Of a DNA stretch of 64,000 bases, positions 26,393-34,469 are shown in pieces. The notes beneath the pieces are model-generated. The model did no database searches. It was given only the letters and a program-made list of their open reading frames with translations, and had not been told where the DNA came from. This stretch comes from DATFXM01 sp035315885. GTDB taxonomy: Bacteria; Acidobacteriota; Blastocatellia; UBA7656. The DNA lies in NCBI GenBank assembly GCA_035315885.1, contig DATFXM010000097.1, positions 62,001 to 126,000 on the forward strand, written 5' to 3'. The stretch's first letter is position 1. Every line of letters starts with the position of its first letter. The position numbers were made by a program, and so were the translations under genes.

Positions 26393-27772
26393 CTAGTCGA
26401 GCTGTTCTTCACCCGCCTCGCGATAGGCCTTCAGTTTGTTGTGTAGCGTCTTCAAACTTATTTGCAGCGTCTCAGCCGCGCGTGTTTTGTTGTTGTCTGT
26501 GCGAGCCAGCGTGCTCAGAATTATTCTACGTTCAACTTCGTCAAGCGGCATTCCGATCGGTATCAGCACGGCATCGGTGGTGGGTGAGGGCGCTTGACCG
26601 GTGATCTGGAAGGGCAAGTGTCGCTTTTCAATCTGGTCGGCCTCGCAAATGACCACCGCTCGCTCGATCACATTTCTCAACTCGCGAATGTTTCCCGGCC
26701 AGTGGTAGCCAAACAGCGCTTCCATAGCTTCCGTCGAAATGATGCGGGCTGTCTTGTTGTGACGCCGGCTTAGCTCGTCAATGAGGTGCTGGACGAGCAG
26801 TGGGATGTCGTCTCGGTGCTCGCGCAGCGGGGGCAACTTGATTGTAATTACGTTCAATCGGTACAGCAAGTCCTCTCGCATGAGGTTTTCCTGGGCCGCC
26901 TTGAACGGATCTTTGTTGGTGGCAGCAATCACTCGAACGTCGATCGCTTTCTCCTTAGCCGAACCAAGTCGTCGAACGGACTTTTCCTCCAGAACTCGGA
27001 GCAGTTTTGCCTGCAGCAGGAATGGCATCTCCGCTATTTCGTCAAGAAGCAGCGTGCCGTTGTTTGCCAGCTCGAAACAGCCTATTCGACGCTCGGCGGC
27101 GCCGGTGAACGCTCCTTTTTCGTGTCCGAACAATTCGGACTCCATCAGAGTCTCGGGAACCGCGGCACAGTTGATTGCGATGAAGTTGTTCATCGTTCGC
27201 GGACTCAGCTTGTGAATAGTGCGAGCTACCATTTCCTTTCCGGTCCCGGACTCGCCGGTGACCAGTACCGACACCGAGCTCGGAGCTACCTGTTCAATCA
27301 GCGTGTACACCTCACGCATCCGTTCTGAATTGCCGACCATGTCTCCGAATGCGCCGTACTGGCGAAGCTGGCGCCGCAGCATTTCGTTTTCGCGTCTTGC
27401 GCTCGAGTACTCGGCGGCTTTTTTCAATACGAGCTGCAGGCGTCGGGTGTCTACTGGCTTTTCAAAGTAGTAGAACGCTCCCTCGTCTTTTACGGAACGA
27501 ATAGCGGCGTCTACGGAGCCTTGTCCGGTGAGGAGAATGACAGCGGTGTCGGGGTGTTCTTCTCTGAGCTGCAGCAGGAGTTTAAAGCCGTCAAGATTTG
27601 GCATGACGACATCGGTAATCACGACCAGCGGCAGGAATTCTTCGACACGTTCGAGGGCCTGGCGGCCGTCGGCGGCAGTGGCCGTGTTGTAGCCCCAGCT
27701 CGTTATGAGCTCGCTCAGACCCTGTCTGGCGGAGTCTTCGTCGTCTACAATCAAAACCCGGTGATCAGGCAT
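26393..27772 (-). CDS. Sigma-54-dependent NtrC-family response regulator
   Basis: From M7 of the open frame the product has 459 aa. The receiver domain has acidic pocket LIVDDEDS and phospho-Asp ~54 in VVITDVVMPNLDG. The AAA+ domain has Walker A GESGTGKEM, the sigma-54 contact loop GAFTGA, Walker B GTLLLDEIAEMP and switch residues. The C-terminal Fis-like helix-turn-helix contains TRAAETLQISLKTLHNKL. It is the first gene of a two-gene operon with the downstream kinase. Targets should carry -24/-12 promoters; none was identified here by eye. Confidence 0.95.
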   Translation of the reverse strand: MPDHRVLIVDDEDSARQGLSELITSWGYNTATAADGRQALERVEEFLPLVVITDVVMPNLDGFKLLLQLREEHPDTAVILLTGQGSVDAAIRSVKDEGAFYYFEKPVDTRRLQLVLKKAAEYSSARRENEMLRRQLRQYGAFGDMVGNSERMREVYTLIEQVAPSSVSVLVTGESGTGKEMVARTIHKLSPRTMNNFIAINCAAVPETLMESELFGHEKGAFTGAAERRIGCFELANNGTLLLDEIAEMPFLLQAKLLRVLEEKSVRRLGSAKEKAIDVRVIAATNKDPFKAAQENLMREDLLYRLNVITIKLPPLREHRDDIPLLVQHLIDELSRRHNKTARIISTEAMEALFGYHWPGNIRELRNVIERAVVICEADQIEKRHLPFQITGQAPSPTTDAVLIPIGMPLDEVERRIILSTLARTDNNKTRAAETLQISLKTLHNKLKAYREAGEEQLD

Positions 27773-27851
27773 AAATGGGAAGTCTAGCACAGCGGCGGGT
27801 GCGGCGCCGTATTTGACACCACTCGATCGGGGCGATCTCGTGCTTGCTCTT

Positions 27852-28238
27852 CTAATCTTTGTACGACCAACGCTCGATCAGCACATCCATCTGTCCGCCG
27901 CAAACCATCCCTTCAGCCTCGGCGTATTCGTCCGACAGATTGAAATGGTAAATATCACTCTTGCCCGTTCGGAGTACCTCTCGGGCTTCGGCCCAAATAT
28001 CTGCTTCGACGCAACCCCCGCCTACCGTCCCAACGAATGATCCATCATCGAAGATGACCATCTTTGCACCGACCTGCTGCGGTGTGGATCCTCGCGTCTT
28101 GACCACGGTGGCCATCGCAGCCTCCGAACCTTGATCGAGTCGCCTCTGCATTTCGGCGTAAATCTCGCCCGCGCTCAGATGCTGACTTGGAAGCCCCGGG
28201 GCGTCCTTACTGGTCGGACTTTTCTCTTCGAAGGACAT
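27852..28238 (-). CDS. Single-domain XdhC/CoxI family protein
   Basis: From ATG 28238 (MSFEEKSPTSK) a 128-aa protein covers only the N-terminal XdhC/CoxI domain: MATVVKTRGSTPQQVGAKMV, then SFVGTVGGGCVEADIW and GMVCGGQMDVLIE. Full XdhC proteins (~250-340 aa) add a Rossmann domain and help insert molybdenum cofactor into xanthine or CO dehydrogenases. Single-domain members exist in molybdoenzyme operons. No molybdoenzyme gene is in the window, so its client is unclear. The frame upstream to 28379 is unlikely to be translated. Confidence 0.83.
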   Translation of the reverse strand: MSFEEKSPTSKDAPGLPSQHLSAGEIYAEMQRRLDQGSEAAMATVVKTRGSTPQQVGAKMVIFDDGSFVGTVGGGCVEADIWAEAREVLRTGKSDIYHFNLSDEYAEAEGMVCGGQMDVLIERWSYKD

Positions 28239-28418
28239 GCGTCTACTTTGAGGGACTATACTCACATTTAGATAAGAGCGTTGTCCAGTGCAACAACAGA
28301 ATCTCATCGTTACGAACGACAAATGCTGGTCGACCATCGAGTGGTCGCTACTATCACTCGTGCCACGGGGGAGGAGCACGAAAGCCGCCGGCTCAAGGTA
28401 TGCGTAGCGTTGCCTCTT

Positions 28419-30536
28419 CTACTCACGCATGAATTCCGATGCCTTGCGATAGCACTCCCGCGCTTCGTCATCCCGATGCGCGGCCGCCAGATAGCGGCCT
28501 CGTGCGTACAGCATGCTCGAATACACCGGTAGGACTTTGACATTCACCACGTCGTCGCGCTCAAAATGCAGGCTCCCGTCAGCCAGGCCCCTTGTCTCAA
28601 ACTGAGACGAAGCGGGTTCGTGGAACTGCTTGTCCCGGAACAACTCAAAGACCAAGCCCTGGGGCACCTGCTGATAGATCTGAGACAACTGCCCAGCCCA
28701 ATCCGAGTCCCGATCGCCCTCTCGGAACAACGCAACGTCTCGGGTTATGTAGACCGGCGCGCCATCGAGGTGATTCGAAATCAGGCCGAGTATCAAATCC
28801 CGAAATCGTTGCGATATCCGCTTGTTCAATGACAGATCACGCTGGTAGAGATCGGGGTCGTGCTCCCAACTTTTGAGGTCCTCCAGAAAAGCATCAACGC
28901 GATCACCGGCGCGGCCCATCACTTCCGGATAAACGCGCCGAAGATAATCGAAATACCACGATCGCCTGAGCTGGTTGATGTCAATTACCACAACATCGCG
29001 CCGATAGCCCTCGATCTCTCGCATGTAGAACATTGGAGAATAAACCTGCCAGTCCATCGTCAACAGCATCCCACCGGGCTCGACCGTCGACAGAATGTTC
29101 TGAACGTAGTCACGAGCGATGAAATAATGGCGGCGATTATCATACGCGTAGTTGGAGTAAGCTTCGACCAGAATCACCACGACCAAAAGGATTGGAGCTA
29201 GTGCATTGAAGCTCCTTTGATTGAATGCTTGCGCCAGCCAGTGCGCACCAACGCCGGTGGCAATGGCGATTGAAAGGAATACCGGAAGGTAGTAAGCGTC
29301 TTTGTCTTCGGCGATCTCGTAGTTGACGTTGTAAGCGAGATTGGCAAGCACCGTGACCGCGAGAAACCAGAAGACCGCTCGCTGGCCACGGCGATAGAGA
29401 TATGTGAATCCTCCTATTGCAAGTAAGAGGGTCGCAGGAAACCAGGCGGGTCCGAACTCCCGAAGCACCAGTGTAAAAAACTCGGTGAGCTGACGAAAAA
29501 CCCCTTCAGGTTTAGCTTGAAAGAAAATGTGATATTGCCACCCGGTGATGTGAGCCAGAAAGCGTTCGAGCGTCCTGGGATCGCCCCAATTCATTAGCGG
29601 GCTTCTGAACGCCGCGATCGGAAGATATGCGTAAATTCCGAGTCCAAGAAAGGAAACCGCCGCGGCTTTCAGCAGCCGGCGGCTGGTGAAGAATGCGAGT
29701 CCTTCAGTCCTCAACACCAGTACGGCAAATGCCGGCAGGACCAGACCTACCGTCGCGTGATGTACGCCAAGCGCCATTCCAAATACAAATGCGGCCGCGT
29801 AAAGCCATCGATCGTATTGAATGGGCGCGGTCCCTTTTCTATCACGCCGTAGAATAAGACGTCGCCAGCGAAACAATAAAAAGATGATGCCGCAGATGAG
29901 AGCTGTGTTCAGCGTATAGACTTCGGTGATGGTAGCGTACGACCAAAGCGTACGCGAGAACCCCAGCACCAGGGCTGCAACCACCGGAGGGATTAGCCCC
30001 TTCGAAATCGAAGTCGAGATCGAAGCAGAGATCGAGGCCCAAATCGAAGTTGAAGGCTCTGTGTCGGCGCCCGTCGTGCGCTCGACGACTGCGTTGGGTC
30101 GCGATCGCGAACCGCGCGGCTTCTTGCCGGTGCGGGGAGGCGTTGACGGAGGCTCTTCGGTCATCATCGCTTCGAACACCGCCGCCGTAGTGAACGCAAC
30201 TGCCGTCGCGGCAAACACCGCCGACGCGAAGTTCACTCGGGCAGCGATGTTTCCTATCGGCACCATCGCGGCAAGGTGCGCAAGAAGAACATAGAGAGGA
30301 AAGCCGGGTGGATGAGCGACTCCGAGAGTGCGCGCTGCGACTATCAGCTCGCCGCTGTCTACGAGAGTGACCGTCGGCGCGAGCGTGGCTATGTACACGC
30401 AAAGAGGAAGCAGGAATAGAGCGAGGGTCAGTGTACGCCTCAGTGCGGGAGATGAGGGTTGAAAGACTGTTGGCGCTAACTTCGAATGTGAGCTTGAGCT
30501 TGAGATCTCCGCCTCAATTTCCGTCGCGGCGTCCAA
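28419..30536 (-). CDS. DUF2723 polytopic membrane protein (PMT-like)
   Basis: A 705-residue protein with an N-terminal DUF2723 signature, VTLVDSGELIVAARTLGVAHPPGFPLY (key part DSGELIVAARTLG and HPPGFPLY), about ten or more transmembrane helices, and a soluble C-terminal region ending in a tetratricopeptide-like segment (ARGRYLAAAHRDDEARECY). DUF2723 proteins resemble protein O-mannosyltransferases, with the DSGEL acidic residue in the catalytic position; this is family knowledge. An unusual Ser/Ile-rich repeat (SISASISTSISKG) lies between early membrane segments. The minus-strand neighbours are the LolA-like pair upstream. Confidence 0.82.
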   Translation of the reverse strand: MDAATEIEAEISSSSSHSKLAPTVFQPSSPALRRTLTLALFLLPLCVYIATLAPTVTLVDSGELIVAARTLGVAHPPGFPLYVLLAHLAAMVPIGNIAARVNFASAVFAATAVAFTTAAVFEAMMTEEPPSTPPRTGKKPRGSRSRPNAVVERTTGADTEPSTSIWASISASISTSISKGLIPPVVAALVLGFSRTLWSYATITEVYTLNTALICGIIFLLFRWRRLILRRDRKGTAPIQYDRWLYAAAFVFGMALGVHHATVGLVLPAFAVLVLRTEGLAFFTSRRLLKAAAVSFLGLGIYAYLPIAAFRSPLMNWGDPRTLERFLAHITGWQYHIFFQAKPEGVFRQLTEFFTLVLREFGPAWFPATLLLAIGGFTYLYRRGQRAVFWFLAVTVLANLAYNVNYEIAEDKDAYYLPVFLSIAIATGVGAHWLAQAFNQRSFNALAPILLVVVILVEAYSNYAYDNRRHYFIARDYVQNILSTVEPGGMLLTMDWQVYSPMFYMREIEGYRRDVVVIDINQLRRSWYFDYLRRVYPEVMGRAGDRVDAFLEDLKSWEHDPDLYQRDLSLNKRISQRFRDLILGLISNHLDGAPVYITRDVALFREGDRDSDWAGQLSQIYQQVPQGLVFELFRDKQFHEPASSQFETRGLADGSLHFERDDVVNVKVLPVYSSMLYARGRYLAAAHRDDEARECYRKASEFMRE

Positions 30537-30576
30537 TCGTCCTGGTGACTCTCACCGTCAGTTGCCGTCCGGCTTA

Positions 30577-31320
30577 CTACGTCCTCTTAGGAAGATCGGA
30601 CTTCTTATAACCGGTGAACCTTACCTTTACAACGACTCTCGTAGTGCGGCGGCCGACTCGTACGCTGTCGTCGGCGGAAGAAAACGCCGGAAACCAGTAG
30701 TCACCGTAGTTCTGATAGTATGTTTCAAATCGCGGCGTGCGATGCCCGGTCTGTTCCGGAATTGCTTCGCCGGCTACTTTCACCACGCACAGGTCCTGCT
30801 GGTCAATCCAGATCCGCCCCTTCAGGTATCTGTCCGGGCTCTTGTCCGGGTCAGGGAGCTTGATTCGCGGCTTTACATCGAACACCCATGTGTCGAGCTC
30901 GTCGATGCGTTCCCGGCCGATGTAGTTGAAGTCGTATTGTTCCAAAGACTCGGGTGTGAGCATGAATGAATAGACTCGTGTGATGTTGTTTGCGGCGTTA
31001 CTTCCGATGTAGATCTCTCCGGGCAACGTGGACGTGTTCTCAAGGACCTTTTCCCGCCGCTGCCCGTTGCTGTCGTGCGAGATCTGCGAGAACCGATAGT
31101 ACTTGCCGGTTATCGTGTCGGCCTCGCTGACTGTTTCAATCGTCAGCTCGGCGTAATAAGAGTACTGATTCAGCGCCGCCTGAAGCTTCTTTCCACGCTC
31201 CGCTGACTCGTTCAGAATGTCTGTTGGGGATTTTCGGTTGTCGCTTTGGAAAGCTGTCGCGTTCAGCGTGGGCAGGCTCGCGAGGACTAGCGCCATCAAG
31301 CAGAGGTGCATCACCTTCAA
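30577..31320 (-). CDS. LolA-like outer membrane lipoprotein-sorting protein, paralogue 1
   Basis: A 247-aa exported protein (signal peptide CLMALVLASLPTLNATAFQ). The mature part is beta-rich, with alternating segments typical of the LolA/LolB-like fold: ADTITGKYYRFSQISHDSNG, ERIDELDTWVFDVKPRIKLP, YLKGRIWIDQQDLCVVKVAG, RFETYYQNYGDYWFPAF. It aligns across its length with the next upstream gene, sharing the order ITGK..R, IDELDTWVFDVKP, GRIWIDQQDL and PRFETY. It probably binds a lipid or lipoprotein moiety in the periplasm; the partner is unknown. Confidence 0.75.
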   Translation of the reverse strand: MKVMHLCLMALVLASLPTLNATAFQSDNRKSPTDILNESAERGKKLQAALNQYSYYAELTIETVSEADTITGKYYRFSQISHDSNGQRREKVLENTSTLPGEIYIGSNAANNITRVYSFMLTPESLEQYDFNYIGRERIDELDTWVFDVKPRIKLPDPDKSPDRYLKGRIWIDQQDLCVVKVAGEAIPEQTGHRTPRFETYYQNYGDYWFPAFSSADDSVRVGRRTTRVVVKVRFTGYKKSDLPKRT

Positions 31321-31466
31321 GCCGCCTCACCTCCACACGAAAATCAAACCGATCGTTTTCAACTGATCAGCGGATACAGTTACCAGAGCAACAGCAAATC
31401 GAACCGGACCTGTGCGCCGGCTCGACTACTCACCGCGGGCCAGCGGCCAATGATCCGAGCGACCGA

Positions 31467-32297
31467 TCAGAGCTGCGGCGGCTTCTGAGGTGGCTTGGTT
31501 GGTTTCTTGGGTTCAGGCCGAGCGTTGGGATCCGGTACGGCTTCGCCTTCATCCAGCACTTTGATTCTTCCACCGAACTTCTTGTAGTTGGTGTAGCGCA
31601 CTGTCATCCGAATGTGTACCCAGGGGCCCTTCTTGAACTCCAAAACATCATCGGCATAGATGTAGGTCGGGAACCAGTACTTTTCGTCGATGTTCTCGCG
31701 ATAGCTTTCAAAGCGCGGAAACTTCTGATCCTTGACCTCCGGAACAGCCTGGCCCGCGGCCTTGACTATCTGCAAGTCCTGGTCGTCGACCCAGACTTTA
31801 CCCTGAAAATACCGCTCACCCTTCACCATCTGCTTGGGCTTCACGTCGAATACATAAGTGTTCAGTTCGTCGATCTTCTCTTTACCGGCCGGGGTAATGT
31901 TGTACTTAGGCAACTCCTCGGTGGTCAGCGCGAACGGCTGAACGCCGGCGAGGTCCTGCATGTCTTCCTCGCTGACCTGTAAGCCCTCACCCAGATTCGG
32001 CGGCGGGAAGAAAGTGATCTTTTCCACGCGGTTGCTTCGGTCATCGTAGACGATGTCCGAGATGCGGTGGAATTTCCCGGTTATCGAACCACCTTCGCCG
32101 ATCGTGAGAATCTGAAAGTCCTGTGTGAAGGTGTAGTTATTTCGAGCGGTACGGTTCTCGCTCTCCGCCGCTGCAAAGCGCCGGATCACTTCGTTGATGT
32201 CAGTTGGGCCGGATGGTTTTTTGACCGTCTGAACTGCAGTAGCCGACAACCCGCATAGGAATACGGCAAGTGCCGATGAGATTACCCTGAAAAGCAT
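31467..32297 (-). CDS. LolA-like outer membrane lipoprotein-sorting protein, paralogue 2
   Basis: A 276-aa exported paralogue of the adjacent gene. The signal peptide LFRVISSALAVFLCGLSATA precedes a LolA-like core with GGSITGKFHRISDIVYDDRS, EKIDELNTYVFDVKPKQM, YFQGKVWVDDQDLQIVKAAG and RFESYRENIDEKYWFPTYI. The C-terminus is a proline/lysine tail (PKKPTKPPQKPPQL) that the paralogue lacks. The 146-bp gap between the two shows no terminator, so co-transcription is possible. Confidence 0.75.
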   Translation of the reverse strand: MLFRVISSALAVFLCGLSATAVQTVKKPSGPTDINEVIRRFAAAESENRTARNNYTFTQDFQILTIGEGGSITGKFHRISDIVYDDRSNRVEKITFFPPPNLGEGLQVSEEDMQDLAGVQPFALTTEELPKYNITPAGKEKIDELNTYVFDVKPKQMVKGERYFQGKVWVDDQDLQIVKAAGQAVPEVKDQKFPRFESYRENIDEKYWFPTYIYADDVLEFKKGPWVHIRMTVRYTNYKKFGGRIKVLDEGEAVPDPNARPEPKKPTKPPQKPPQL

Positions 32298-32590
32298 TGC
32301 AACGCCCTTTCGTTAAAGAACACTCACGCCACGGAGGGCAGTGATACACCGCGGTCCGATTCGTTCGATGTCAAAGCTCTTTTGTCTAGTTGCCATTCGC
32401 CGGCAAAGAAAGCTCGCACCCCAGTTGACGCTTCGCCTGTCATTGCCACGACTTCTGTTATAAGATCGATGCCTGGTCGGCGAATAATTAATTTACATTG
32501 CCGTTGCCGGTTAAGCCAACGGCTGAAGTCGCTTTGCGGCCATGGGCGCGTTGGCTCTGCGTCGATGAACGAAGTAAGCCGGGCGTTTTT
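32298..32590. other. Divergent intergenic region
   Basis: About 290 bp between the starts of the LolA-like gene (minus) and the Usp gene (plus). It must hold both promoters, but no -35/-10 pair with proper spacing was recognised (TTGACG at 32425 and TTATAA at 32458 are 27 nt apart). No repeat or RNA seen. Confidence 0.4.
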
Positions 32591-33508
32591 ATGAAAATCC
32601 TTATCTGCAGCGATGGCTCGGCTCAGGCGGAAAACGCCGTCGAGTTTGGGAATCTTCTAGCCGAAAAAGCCGGAGCAGAAGTCACCCTCCTGGGAATCAA
32701 CGAGAAGTCCTCGGAAGAGGACATTGTTTTCGACTCACTCAGGCGGTCACAGCAGCTCGCAAAGGAGCGCGGCATCAATGCCGAGTTGATCGTAAAAGCC
32801 GGAGAGCCCATCGAAGAGATCCTCAAACGGACTGAGGAGACTACGTACGACCTGGTTGTGATAGGTGCGGCCCGCAAAGGCACCCGCGGGCCGTTCTTGA
32901 TGTCCGCCAAGGCCTACAAGATCATCAAGGCGGTAGCCCCACCTGTGCTGGTGGTAATCGGCAAGCGCGAAAAACTGGCGCGCATTCTGATATGCAGCGG
33001 GGGCGAAAAGTATATAGACCGCGCAGTCGCATTTACCGGCTCGGTAGCCAAGGCGGCCGGCGCCGCGGTGACTCTCTTTCACGTGATGAATGAGCCGCCG
33101 GAAGTCTACTCCGACCTGATCAAGATGGAAGAGGACGTCAATCTCCTGCTGCACTCGAAGCTCCCTGTCGGTCAGAACCTCAGAAGAGAGAAGGAGGAGC
33201 TGCAGGCAATCGGTGTCAACACGGACGTCAGGCTTCGTCACGGGATGGTGGTCAGCGAGGTGTTCAAAGAAATCAGACGAGGGAACTACGATCTGGTGGT
33301 GACCGGCTCTTCTCCTGAAGCGGGAAACCTTCGCAGTTATATCATGGGTAACATAACTCGTGAGATTGTGAATCGCGCCGAGTGCCCGGTGCTGGTAGTC
33401 CGCGGCGGCGAGGAGCCCGCCGGTCTTGGAAAGAGCCTTAAAGGATTCTTCTCAGATATCACCCACGTCTTTGGCCACTCGAGCGAAGAGGAAGATACAC
33501 AGCATTGA
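32591..33508 (+). CDS. Tandem universal stress protein
   Basis: From ATG 32591 (MKILICSDGSAQAENAVEF) a 305-aa protein contains two UspA domains. Domain 1 is ~1-140 with VVIGAARKGTRGP; domain 2 is ~145-290 with RILICSGGEKYIDRAVAF and a C-terminal VVTGSSPEAGNLRSYIMGNITREIVNRAECPVLVV (key part GNITREIVNRAECPV). The second domain keeps the G-x2-G-x9-G-S/T-like nucleotide-binding pattern; in the first it is degenerate. Cytoplasmic stress-response role by family. The frame from 32498 is longer but the added residues are not Usp-like. Confidence 0.9.
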   Translation: MKILICSDGSAQAENAVEFGNLLAEKAGAEVTLLGINEKSSEEDIVFDSLRRSQQLAKERGINAELIVKAGEPIEEILKRTEETTYDLVVIGAARKGTRGPFLMSAKAYKIIKAVAPPVLVVIGKREKLARILICSGGEKYIDRAVAFTGSVAKAAGAAVTLFHVMNEPPEVYSDLIKMEEDVNLLLHSKLPVGQNLRREKEELQAIGVNTDVRLRHGMVVSEVFKEIRRGNYDLVVTGSSPEAGNLRSYIMGNITREIVNRAECPVLVVRGGEEPAGLGKSLKGFFSDITHVFGHSSEEEDTQH

Positions 33509-33521
33509 GTCTGAGTTTGAG

Positions 33522-34121
33522 TCAGACTTCGTGTCGATTGGCGAGCGCTTTGTTCATCGTCACTTCATCGGCGAACTCGAGGTCAGAACCAACCGGAACC
33601 CCCATCGCGATTCGCGTTGCTCGCACCCCGAGCGGTTTCAGAAGCCGCGATAAGTAATTCGCCGTTGCCTCGCCCTCGGTATTCGGATTTGTGGCGAGAA
33701 TGATTTCTTCCACCTCGCCGGACCTCAATCGTTCGAGCAGGCTCTTGATCTTGAGCTGGTCCGGACCTATTCCTCGAATGGGCGAGAGGGCGCCGTGCAG
33801 CACGTGATACAGTCCCTTGTATTCACGAGTTCGTTCGACGGTGACGAGGTTGTAGGGCTCTTCTACAACCAGAATCTGCCGGTGATCGCGGGTGGGGCTT
33901 GTGCAAAAGAAGCACGGATCCTGATCGGTGATGTTGTGACAGGTAGAGCAAAGGATTATTTTCTCCTTTACTTCCACGATTGCTTCGATCAGTCGGTTAG
34001 CTTCTTCGCGATTCGAGCGGAGGATGTAAAATGCGAGCCTCTGCGCGGACTTTCTGCCGATACCCGGCAGGCGCTCAAGCTGATCGATAAGTTTTGTTAC
34101 CGGTTCGACGTAATCCAGCAT
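33522..34121 (-). CDS. recR: Recombination mediator RecR
   Basis: A 199-aa DNA-repair protein that works with RecF/RecO in RecA loading. Helix-hairpin-helix LERLPGIGRKSAQRLAFYIL, a C4 zinc finger (CSTCHNITDQDPCFFC), a Toprim domain starting ILVVEEPYNLVTVE and containing LATNPNTEGEATANYLSRLL, and a C-terminal Walker-like tail. Last gene of dnaX-ybaB-recR, starting 4 bp after the ybaB stop. Confidence 0.96.
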   Translation of the reverse strand: MLDYVEPVTKLIDQLERLPGIGRKSAQRLAFYILRSNREEANRLIEAIVEVKEKIILCSTCHNITDQDPCFFCTSPTRDHRQILVVEEPYNLVTVERTREYKGLYHVLHGALSPIRGIGPDQLKIKSLLERLRSGEVEEIILATNPNTEGEATANYLSRLLKPLGVRATRIAMGVPVGSDLEFADEVTMNKALANRHEV

Positions 34122-34125
34122 GAGT

Positions 34126-34446
34126 TCAGAGCAAGTCGTCGGGGAGGCCCATTCCGCCGAGCGTTGATCCCAGCTTGCCCTTCATCGCCTCGTCGGATTT
34201 TCTAGATGCTTCGTTAACCGCGGCGATGATCAGGTCCTGTAGCATCTCTACATCGCCGGTTTTTACGGCTTCCGGATCAATAGTCAACGCCACAAGCTCC
34301 TTGGCACCATTCATTGTCACGCGCACTACACCGCCGCCCGCCGTCGCGTCTACCCTGACCTTCTGCATCTCGCGCTGCAGGTCGTCCTGCATCTGCTGCG
34401 CCTGCTTCATCATCTCCTGCAAATCGAACCCGCCTGGCATTTTCAT
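34126..34446 (-). CDS. ybaB: YbaB/EbfC family nucleoid-associated protein
   Basis: A 106-aa small DNA-binding protein. Methionine/glutamine-rich N-terminal coiled helix (LQEMMKQAQQMQDDLQREMQ), central TAGGGVVRVTMNGAKELVAL, and C-terminal DLIIAAVNEASRKSDEAMK are the family hallmarks. Lies between dnaX and recR, the usual location of the family. Role: dimeric tweezer-like DNA binder, by family. Confidence 0.95.
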   Translation of the reverse strand: MKMPGGFDLQEMMKQAQQMQDDLQREMQKVRVDATAGGGVVRVTMNGAKELVALTIDPEAVKTGDVEMLQDLIIAAVNEASRKSDEAMKGKLGSTLGGMGLPDDLL

Positions 34447-34469
34447 AGCTCTCCTCTTGTTCCTGAAGG

